NCBI RefSeq assembly: GCF_018271995.1
Contig: NZ_JAGUCO010000003.1
Span: 186,001 to 250,000, forward strand
Length of the DNA: 64,000 bases
Direction of reading: 5' to 3'
Origin: Carboxylicivirga linearis
GTDB lineage: Bacteria; Bacteroidota; Bacteroidia; Bacteroidales; Marinilabiliaceae
Shown here: in pieces, positions 25,830 through 32,202 of the stretch
Numbering within the stretch: the stretch's first letter is position 1
How the letters are laid out: each line of letters opens with the position of its first letter
Position numbers and translations under genes: made by a program
Notes under the pieces: generated by a model
What the model saw: only the letters and a program-made list of their open reading frames with translations
Databases searched by the model: none
What the model was told of the DNA's origin: nothing

Positions 25830-26288
25830 ATGCAAAAACTCAATCTCCCGACCTTTGAGTTCAGAATGAGAAAACAAAATGGGAAAGATCAAATATTTGA
25901 TAATATACGAAAGAAGTTTGTTGCCTTAACTCCCGAAGAATGGGTTCGTCAGAATTTGATCGCTTTTTTAATTCATCATCAAAAATATTCTGCTGGTTTA
26001 ATCGCTGTTGAGATGCTTGTTAAGGTGAATGGGTTAAATCAACGCGCTGATATTGTGGTATACAATCGTAAAGGTAAGCCGGTAATGATTGTGGAGTGTA
26101 AAGCTCCATCAGTGGCGGTTACAAAGGCCGTTTTTAATCAGGCAGCCCGTTATAATATGCAACTACAAGTTGATTTTATGATGGTAAGTAATGGATTGCA
26201 GCATTTCTGTGCTCAGCTAAAAGATAAACAAGGTGGTTACGAAATGATGCAACAAATACCCTCTGTGGAGCAGATTTTGAGTGCTTAA
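25830..26288 (+). CDS. Stand-alone HsdR N-terminal-like protein (PD-(D/E)XK nuclease fold)
   Basis: 152 residues, the size of the nuclease domain alone. It matches the HSDR_N_2 family: TPEEWVRQNLIAFLIH, then GLIAVEM (Glu61), RADIVVYN (Asp74) and IVECKAP (Glu89-x-Lys91), which together give a full catalytic set of the PD-(D/E)XK superfamily. There is no helicase domain, methylase or specificity gene nearby, so this is not a type I restriction system. It is divergent from amn-holA, and I recall the same pairing in other Bacteroidetes, which hints at a replication or repair function (inference). Confidence 0.8.
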   Translation: MQKLNLPTFEFRMRKQNGKDQIFDNIRKKFVALTPEEWVRQNLIAFLIHHQKYSAGLIAVEMLVKVNGLNQRADIVVYNRKGKPVMIVECKAPSVAVTKAVFNQAARYNMQLQVDFMMVSNGLQHFCAQLKDKQGGYEMMQQIPSVEQILSA

Positions 26289-26305
26289 TAGAACTTTTTT
26301 AAAGG

Positions 26306-27448
26306 CTATATTTTCTTAGGTGCTTCAATGGTTATCATTCCCACTTCTTTTCCTTTAAGAGCAAATAAAGGAATCTTGAAATCTCTTTTTTTTACGTTGA
26401 TGTTATTCTTAAAAACGTCACCTGCTTCAGAAACATACTCAGTGATTCTTTTGCGTGCAGATGCGTCGGGCCAATGAGCCGCGTTTTTATATCTGTCAGC
26501 TGGTAGAACATAAAAGCGTTTCTTACCATTTTCAATAGGTGTATAAACCCATGTTAACTGATACTCGGCATTGGAAATGTAAGTTGAATCTGCTTCTTTG
26601 GTTAATTCAACCATGGCCATAGCACCACCATCGCGCGGAGCGGGTCGTTGGTTAGATACAAAATTACCCAGGCTATAAACAACTAATTGATTCTGCTTTT
26701 CGTTATTAATCCATTTCATAGGCTGAACCACATGAGGGTGTGAGCCAATTACAACATCTATACCTTTACTCCATAAGAATTGGGTCATCTTTTTCTGATC
26801 AGGATTAGGACTCAGATTGTATTCCCATCCCCAATGAAGGAAAACAATTACTTTATCCACCTGCATAGAGTTAGCTAAAGCAATATCTTTCGACATGACA
26901 GCTGTATCCAACGTGTTAACAATATTAGGAGGAGTTACCCTAATGCCATTGGTACCATAGGTGTAATTCAATATTGCTAAACGAAATCCATCTTTCTCAA
27001 TTAGTAGTGGATTGTGCTTCGCTCTATCCAAACTATCTTTAAAAACACCAGTGCGAGGAATTCCTTTTTCATCCAGTATTTTTACTGTTCGTTCCAATCC
27101 TTGACGACGACGGTCCACACAATGATTATTAGCCATCACCAAAGCATCAATCCCCGCATCAACTAAGGCATCGGCCAAAGTATCGGGTGACGAGAATTGA
27201 GGATAACCCTTATGTGGAGGTCCGGCCAATGTTACTTCCAGATTGGCAATTGCAATATCAGCTGTTTTAATGTCATCTTTAATGTATTTAAAAACACTGT
27301 AATAATCATATTCACCGGTTGAGTCGATGCGGGCTGAGTTAATCTGAGTATCGTGGCCCATCACATCGCCCATGAACAAGAGTTGAATTTTTTGTTGTGC
27401 CTGAGCCGATATGCTAAAACAAATGATTAAAATGACAATAAATCGCAT
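26306..27448 (-). CDS. CapA-family metallophosphatase-like protein (first of two)
   Basis: 380 residues with a signal peptide ending near residue 18 (SISAQAQ). The CapA/PgsA fold is shown by LLFMGDVMGHDTQI, IAIANLEVTLAGPP, DALVMANNHCVDR, VIVFLHWGWEYNLSP, GIDVVIGSHPHVVQPM and VVYSLGNFVSNQ. These Asp/Asn/His motifs belong to the calcineurin-like superfamily; CapA proteins are linked to poly-gamma-glutamate or capsule synthesis in Bacilli, but most Bacteroidetes members have no proven role. No CapB/CapC gene is present here. A second paralogue lies at 53305-54489. It follows the chemoreceptor gene on the same strand after a cloverleaf-like repeat. Confidence 0.85.
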   Translation of the reverse strand: MRFIVILIICFSISAQAQQKIQLLFMGDVMGHDTQINSARIDSTGEYDYYSVFKYIKDDIKTADIAIANLEVTLAGPPHKGYPQFSSPDTLADALVDAGIDALVMANNHCVDRRRQGLERTVKILDEKGIPRTGVFKDSLDRAKHNPLLIEKDGFRLAILNYTYGTNGIRVTPPNIVNTLDTAVMSKDIALANSMQVDKVIVFLHWGWEYNLSPNPDQKKMTQFLWSKGIDVVIGSHPHVVQPMKWINNEKQNQLVVYSLGNFVSNQRPAPRDGGAMAMVELTKEADSTYISNAEYQLTWVYTPIENGKKRFYVLPADRYKNAAHWPDASARKRITEYVSEAGDVFKNNINVKKRDFKIPLFALKGKEVGMITIEAPKKI

Positions 27449-27544
27449 AATGGTGTTTTGCTGTAAAATTAATTAAAGTGATTTGATTTGCACTATAAAA
27501 TAATCATACGCTTTTTCCCATATAGTGTTTTGCCCGGTAAAAGG

Positions 27545-27657
27545 GAAACACTGGATTCCTGATTAAGCCTAAATGTTAGGGGGGAGCTAACTCCTATAGC
27601 GAAAAACTGAAGTGTCAGTAATATTTAGGCAAATAAAATTTCAGGAATCCAGGTTTC
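27545..27657 (-). repeat. 113-nt cloverleaf-like inverted repeat between the chemoreceptor and capA-like genes
   Basis: Outer arms: GAAAC plus CTGGATTCCTGA (27545-27549, 27551-27562) pair with TCAGGAATCCAGGTTTC (27641-27657), 17 bp with one bulged A. Second stem: GCCTAAAT (27567-27574) with ATTTAGGC (27623-27630), 8 bp. Inside are two hairpins, GTTAG/CTAAC (27575-27579/27587-27591, G-rich loop) and ACTGA/TCAGT (27606-27610/27615-27619). The right arm ends exactly at the chemoreceptor stop codon. It may be a structured 3' RNA, or a MITE-like insertion with terminal inverted repeats; only one copy is seen in the window. Confidence 0.7.
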
Positions 27658-29280
27658 TTAGTCATTTTTTATTTTAAAGAATGAAACATGCTGTTCCAGT
27701 AATTCGGCATAATTATGCAGTTCGTTGGCACGTGCCGACATTTTTTCAGCAATAAAGGCATTAGTTTGCGTACTGCTATTCAATCCTTGAATTGCATTAT
27801 TAACCTCTGATGCGGCTGTTTTTTGTTCAAGGCTGGAAGCTACAATTTCAGCAACCAGACTTGAAGTCTTTTTGATTTCAGGGACTAGAATAGAAATTTT
27901 ATTCCCGGTGTCCTGAACCGTTTCCAATCCATTACTGAATAAGGCTTCAATACTTTCAGCGCTTAATTTACTTTTCTCGGCCAGCTTTCGCACTTCGCTT
28001 GCAACAATGGCAAAACCAGCTCCGGCAGTACCTGCTCTAGCCGCTTCAACATTGGCATTTAATGCAAGTATGTTGGTCTGCATGGCAATCTCATTGATGG
28101 CATTTAGCTGTTCTTTAATTACCATCATTGAGTTAATGGCTTCGTGCGAACTTTGATTACTTTCTTCCATTTCTAAGGAAGAAGTGATGGCAACCTGTTC
28201 AGTTGTTTTTGCATGATCAGAATTGCTCTCAATTGAAGCGCTTATCTCTTCTACCGAAACTGATATTTCCTCAACAGCAGCTGCTTGTGAATTCGATGAT
28301 TCAGCAAGGTTTTTAGAAAGTTGAGTGGTTTCAATGCTTTCTGAGTTCAAATTTTTAGAAGTCTGCATTACCGATTTAACAACATTTGTCAATGAATCGG
28401 TCATTTGATTCAGATTTCTATATATTTCCGAAAACTCATCATTCCCTTTAACTTCCAGTTTTTGCGTAAGGTCACCTGCGGCAATACGCTTATTGACTTT
28501 AATAATGTTCTGGATCTTAGTATTGGTTGATTTTATAAATAAGCTACTGAAAATTACTACGATTAATAAAATAACCATCATGGTTAGAATGATTCGCCAG
28601 ATAGCTGCTCTGATATTTGCCTGAACATCGTTATTGTTGGCATTGAGACTTGATTTTAGGACGAACATGCCCACCATATCTCCATCTGAGTAATTCTCCA
28701 TCTGATAACCTAATATATCTTTCCCATTGTTCCATGGGCTTCTTGATGGATGACCATGGCAATGCAAGCAGCCTTGCTTTTCAGATAGACGTACAGGACG
28801 CATCACCCATAGCTCATTAGTTTCCTTATTAGTATGTGTTAAACTCTCTAAAGAAGGATCAGCTGAAAATTGATCTATAAATTCTTTTTCCAGGTTGGTA
28901 GCTTTGTTGTCTTTATTTCTTGCTCGTAATGAGGCAACACGAAAGCTGTAATTGTCTTTGTCTGCATCATCTTTTCCCACTGCCATTGAGGCAAAAATCG
29001 GAACTTTCCTTAATACAGAGTCTTTTGCAGCTTTAGATAGAACTCCATCAGGATGATTGACTTTTACTTTGTTTTGCTCATCAGTAAAGTCGAATTGATG
29101 CGCTACATAGGTTCTTACAGCCTCCATGCGCGATAAGATGGCTTTGGTTTTTCTTTCCAGGGTTTCCAGTCCCTGGCGCTTTAACATCGATGATGAGATG
29201 TAAATGGTTATAGCTGTAGCCAAAAATAATGGCAAAAACACAACCAAAATCAGTTTAGTTCTGAATTTTAGATTAATCAT
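27658..29280 (-). CDS. Methyl-accepting chemotaxis protein with a c-type haem-binding (Tll0287/DUF3365-like) sensor
   Basis: 540 residues. TM1 about 9-31; extracytoplasmic sensor about 35-225; TM2 about 227-249; HAMP about 250-300; methyl-accepting signalling domain to the end, with the hairpin tip ILALNANVEAARAGTAGAGF. The sensor contains CLHCH at 171-175, a CxxCH motif for covalent c-type haem, preceded by ELWVMRPVRLSE and followed by WNNGKDILGYQ, which fits DUF3365/Tll0287-like domains. This suggests sensing of redox state, oxygen or a gas. No che genes are nearby, and the cell may move by gliding rather than flagella, so the output path is unknown. It is followed directly by the cloverleaf repeat. 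Confidence 0.85.
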   Translation of the reverse strand: MINLKFRTKLILVVFLPLFLATAITIYISSSMLKRQGLETLERKTKAILSRMEAVRTYVAHQFDFTDEQNKVKVNHPDGVLSKAAKDSVLRKVPIFASMAVGKDDADKDNYSFRVASLRARNKDNKATNLEKEFIDQFSADPSLESLTHTNKETNELWVMRPVRLSEKQGCLHCHGHPSRSPWNNGKDILGYQMENYSDGDMVGMFVLKSSLNANNNDVQANIRAAIWRIILTMMVILLIVVIFSSLFIKSTNTKIQNIIKVNKRIAAGDLTQKLEVKGNDEFSEIYRNLNQMTDSLTNVVKSVMQTSKNLNSESIETTQLSKNLAESSNSQAAAVEEISVSVEEISASIESNSDHAKTTEQVAITSSLEMEESNQSSHEAINSMMVIKEQLNAINEIAMQTNILALNANVEAARAGTAGAGFAIVASEVRKLAEKSKLSAESIEALFSNGLETVQDTGNKISILVPEIKKTSSLVAEIVASSLEQKTAASEVNNAIQGLNSSTQTNAFIAEKMSARANELHNYAELLEQHVSFFKIKND

Positions 29281-29652
29281 ACTTCAAGTTGTTTCCCTTT
29301 ATTATTCCCCTTTACTGTTTGGATGTCTAACAGTATAGCTGTAAAGGCTAAAATAGATAACAATGTTTAATGGATTTTTTGTGGAAATTATTTTTGTCAG
29401 TCTTTTTCGGTTAAAAACTTAGAAAGCATATTTGTAAGTGCCACGAATACAAGAATATATTATTCGAATTTTTAGGATGATAAAAAAGATTAAAAAAAGC
29501 TAAAATTAGAAAAGTACAGGCAGTTCTATCTTACTCATTTGTTGAGTTTAGTATTGTATCATCTAAGAAAAAAGAGGTTTGCATTAAACACTTTACAGGT
29601 TTAATTGTCATTAAACATGAAAAAATATTAATAGCGACCATTATCTTTTATT
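29281..29652. other. 372-bp divergent intergenic region
   Basis: AT-rich region that should hold promoters for the chemoreceptor (minus) and the small membrane protein (plus). A near match TATCTTTT (seven of eight to TAnnTTTG) lies ~10 nt before the plus-strand start. CGAATA/TATTCG forms a weak inverted repeat around 29446-29468. No gene is visible. Confidence 0.4.
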
Positions 29653-29973
29653 ATGGAACGAAAAATAACACTGATTTCCATTCTTTCTCTTGTCACAATT
29701 CTTTCATTTATAGCATTGGTAACCGGAAGTTTTGGTTATGTTACAGTATCGTTGTTCGGTTTTCCCATCTTGTTTTATACTCAACGAGAAGTATTTAGTA
29801 AGATTCAATGGATAATAATGATTTTATTATTAGTACTTATAACAGTTGCATCAGTAAACTTGCTGGCTAATTTAAAAGGCCATTTTCTATATTATTACGA
29901 GTTTGTTGCAAGCCTGTTAATTATGGTGATTGCACTAGTATGGGCACCAGATAAAGTAGAGGCGCCTGAATAA
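29653..29973 (+). CDS. Small polytopic membrane protein of unknown function
   Basis: 106 residues with three or four hydrophobic helices: SILSLVTILSFIALVTGSFG, VSLFGFPILFY, WIIMILLLVLITVASVNLLA and YEFVASLLIMVIALVW. The C terminus is short and acidic (APDKVEAPE). I do not recognise a family. It stands alone, with a shared bidirectional terminator after it. Codon pattern and helix spacing look like a real membrane protein rather than chance. Confidence 0.6.
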   Translation: MERKITLISILSLVTILSFIALVTGSFGYVTVSLFGFPILFYTQREVFSKIQWIIMILLLVLITVASVNLLANLKGHFLYYYEFVASLLIMVIALVWAPDKVEAPE

Positions 29974-29995
29974 AAAAATATTGGAGGTAAATTGC

Positions 29996-30040
29996 AAAAA
30001 CCGCACTGCTAAATAATTATTTATTTCCAGTGCGGTTTTT
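29996..30040. terminator. Bidirectional terminator
   Basis: AAAAACCGCACTG (29996-30008) pairs perfectly with CAGTGCGGTTTTT (30028-30040), with T runs in both directions. It serves the convergent genes on either side. Confidence 0.9.
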
Positions 30041-30044
30041 TGTC

Positions 30045-30818
30045 TTATTCTGGTGTGTAGCTGTATTTTGACAGATGCCTCATTATTTTATTATCTACCT
30101 TCTCAACAACCTTTAATGTTTTTTTATAAAGGTTCATTAATTCATCACTACCTTCTAATATTTTATCTATTTTAGCATTTTGCATGGCCGCATCCTGTTG
30201 ATCCTTGAATCTGGATAAGATCATAATTTTCAAATCTGTTCCCAAATATCCTACATATGTTTCAAACGGTGTTTGAATATTGTTTTTTTTATATAATTCT
30301 ACCCATTCTTTCATTATACTTTTTAAATCATCCATTTTACCGGGTATAGCAAACAATTCCATGTACTCAATATAATTGTTGTCATCACTTTGCTCCATTC
30401 CTTCCGGCGAATACGAGAGGGCTTTACTCCAATAAATGATGAAAGATTTGTTTCTGGAATAAGTATTATCATACATCTTAAACATTTTATCCCAGCCTTC
30501 TTTATCTTGTTCATATACCATATTGAATCCTTTGTTGATACTATCGACAAAGGCAATGTTATGACCCATAGGTATCGAAAAGTAAATGTTGTATTCATCA
30601 TCTGTAAAAGTGTATATCGGATATTTAAAACTATGGTCGGCCATAAACTGAATATTAGCTTTAAGTGCCTCCATATATTCGAAATACATCGAAGGTCTAA
30701 CCTGATCTTCGATAAGGAAGTATGGGCGATACTTAATCTCTTCTTTTTCCTGAGACAAAGTAATAGCTGGCAGTGATATTAACAATATCAACAATGCCGA
30801 ATAAATCTTTTTTGACAT
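30045..30818 (-). CDS. Secreted protein of unknown function
   Basis: 257 residues with a signal peptide (IYSALLILLISLPAITLS, cleavage near residue 22) and no other membrane segment. The mature part is mixed alpha/beta with a stretch YIEYMELFAIPGKMDDLKSI that faintly resembles ferredoxin-like dimeric alpha/beta-barrel (NIPSNAP/ABM) proteins, possibly in two copies. That resemblance is weak and only suggestive. Upstream is a divergent promoter region for corA. Probably periplasmic. Confidence 0.6.
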   Translation of the reverse strand: MSKKIYSALLILLISLPAITLSQEKEEIKYRPYFLIEDQVRPSMYFEYMEALKANIQFMADHSFKYPIYTFTDDEYNIYFSIPMGHNIAFVDSINKGFNMVYEQDKEGWDKMFKMYDNTYSRNKSFIIYWSKALSYSPEGMEQSDDNNYIEYMELFAIPGKMDDLKSIMKEWVELYKKNNIQTPFETYVGYLGTDLKIMILSRFKDQQDAAMQNAKIDKILEGSDELMNLYKKTLKVVEKVDNKIMRHLSKYSYTPE

Positions 30819-30976
30819 AATAAAATAGTTTAAATTAATAATGAAGGGGCACTGTTTAATATACGATCTACTGAACTAGCTGTCAATGGGAAAGATTAAA
30901 TGAATGGTGTTTTACAATAATGATTTAAGTATTATAGTCATATAATGCTTTTATCATTTTTTAACAAAAGAAGGAA

Positions 30977-31007
30977 TTTGTTAGCCGGGATTGTTTTACT
31001 ACTTTTG
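30977..31007 (+). promoter_or_regulatory. Consensus promoter for corA
   Basis: TTTG (30977-30980), a 19-nt spacer, then TACTTTTG (31000-31007), an exact -33/-7 match. Transcription would start near 31013, leaving a ~124-nt leader before ATG 31137. Confidence 0.8.
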
Positions 31008-31012
31008 TACCC

Positions 31013-31136
31013 GAAAAATTTTTAGAGCTGATTCAAAAATGGACGAAGGCCCCGGAAATAAACAAAATAGAATAGTAAACTTCCTGTAAGGGGCTTTATA
31101 TGTCATCTTGCAGGGCAAATGCAAGGAGGCATAATT
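31013..31136 (+). promoter_or_regulatory. Structured 5' leader of corA
   Basis: Inverted repeats GCCCC (31049-31053)/GGGGC (31090-31094) with inner GGAA (31054-31057)/TTCC (31081-31084), then a perfect 6-bp hairpin CTTGCA (31107-31112)/TGCAAG (31120-31125). The 3' arm of the last hairpin covers the first bases of the Shine-Dalgarno, so folding could limit translation. It does not match the known M-box Mg2+ riboswitch as far as I can see. Confidence 0.5.
31124..31129 (+). promoter_or_regulatory. Strong Shine-Dalgarno that sets the corA start
   Basis: AGGAGG lies 7 nt before ATG 31137 and supports that start over the in-frame ATG at 31119. Such a perfect site is rare in this window. Confidence 0.8.
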
Positions 31137-32066
31137 ATGCTTAAAATCTTCAAAACATTCGGAGGTTACGTTGAAATAAACGAACCTAAAAATGGCTGCT
31201 GGATCAATGCCAATAATCCAACAACAGATGAAATAAAGAAAATAACTGACGAGTTTGGAATGCCGTCAGATATCCTTAACGATATCCTTGACCAGGATGA
31301 GAGACCTCGTATTGAGTATGATGATAAATGGACTTTAATTATTATGCGTGTTCCGGTTAAGGCACGCGATCAGAGAGTTCCGTTTTTTACCATTCCGTTA
31401 GGAATATTCATAACCGACACTTTTACATTAACTCTTTGTTTGCAGGATAATGAAGTACTACCGGTTGATATGCCTTCACCTTTTCGCGATCAGTATCAGG
31501 AAATAACAGATGGTGTTAATTTTATTTTGCGATTGTTCTTACGTTCTGGTTGGTTATACCTGAAGCACTTGAAAGAAATTAACCAAATAACTGCGAGTAT
31601 AGAGCAGGATTTGGAGAAATCAATAAAGAACAAAGAGCTGAATAAGCTTTTGAATATGGAAAAGTGCCTGGTGTTTTTTATCACCTCCATTAAAGGTAAT
31701 GAAATAGTACTGGCCCGAATGCGTAATTCGCGTAAAATAACTTCGGAGATTAATGAGGATTTATTGGAAGATGCTATGATTGAAAATAAGCAGGCGCTGG
31801 AGATTGCACAAATCTATTCCGACATTCAAAGCGGTATGATGGATGCTTTTGCTTCTGTTATTTCCAATAACTTAAATGTGGTAATGAAACAACTGACCTT
31901 GATTTCAATCATTTTAATGATTCCTACCTTAATAGCCAGTTTTTTGGGAATGAATGTTCCCAATTATATGGAAGAATGGATCTGGTCAATGCCGGTTATT
32001 TTAATAGGTTCATTGCTCCTTTCGATACTTGGCGTATTATTATTTAGAAAAAGGCAATGGTTTTAA
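31137..32066 (+). CDS. corA: CorA-family divalent cation (Mg2+/Co2+) transporter
   Basis: 309 residues from ATG 31137. A large cytoplasmic domain is followed by two C-terminal transmembrane helices; the first ends with the channel signature GMN in SFLGMNVPNYMEEW, and the last is followed by a basic tail RKRQW. CorA forms a pentameric Mg2+ channel gated by cytoplasmic Mg2+. Start choice rests on the Shine-Dalgarno. A consensus promoter, a structured leader and a terminator frame it as a single-gene unit. A CNNM/CBS protein, often tied to Mg2+/Co2+ efflux, lies 2.5 kb downstream. Confidence 0.93.
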   Translation: MLKIFKTFGGYVEINEPKNGCWINANNPTTDEIKKITDEFGMPSDILNDILDQDERPRIEYDDKWTLIIMRVPVKARDQRVPFFTIPLGIFITDTFTLTLCLQDNEVLPVDMPSPFRDQYQEITDGVNFILRLFLRSGWLYLKHLKEINQITASIEQDLEKSIKNKELNKLLNMEKCLVFFITSIKGNEIVLARMRNSRKITSEINEDLLEDAMIENKQALEIAQIYSDIQSGMMDAFASVISNNLNVVMKQLTLISIILMIPTLIASFLGMNVPNYMEEWIWSMPVILIGSLLLSILGVLLFRKRQWF

Positions 32067-32091
32067 ACAATAGTAATAAAAAACTGATAGT

Positions 32092-32121
32092 CGAAGAGTG
32101 GTACAATCTTCGCCTTTTTTT
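32092..32121 (+). terminator. Terminator of corA
   Basis: CGAAGA (32092-32097) pairs with TCTTCG (32107-32112), followed by CCTTTTTTT. Confidence 0.75.
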
Positions 32122-32202
32122 GGTCCATTTTTTTGTATTTATTGTTTATCATATTGATTAAATTATTTAATTTTATCAGTAAATAAACTTTAAAACCTCT
32201 CT

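Noticed and set aside
25830-26288. Type I restriction system
   Set aside because: Only the nuclease-like domain is present; no helicase, methylase or specificity subunit is nearby.
27545-27657. tRNA gene
   Set aside because: Although cloverleaf-like, it lacks the T-loop GTTCRANNC, a 7-nt anticodon loop and the acceptor layout; arm lengths are wrong.
31013-31136. Known M-box (ykoK) Mg2+ riboswitch
   Set aside because: The leader is too short and I cannot find the conserved M-box core; only simple stems are visible.
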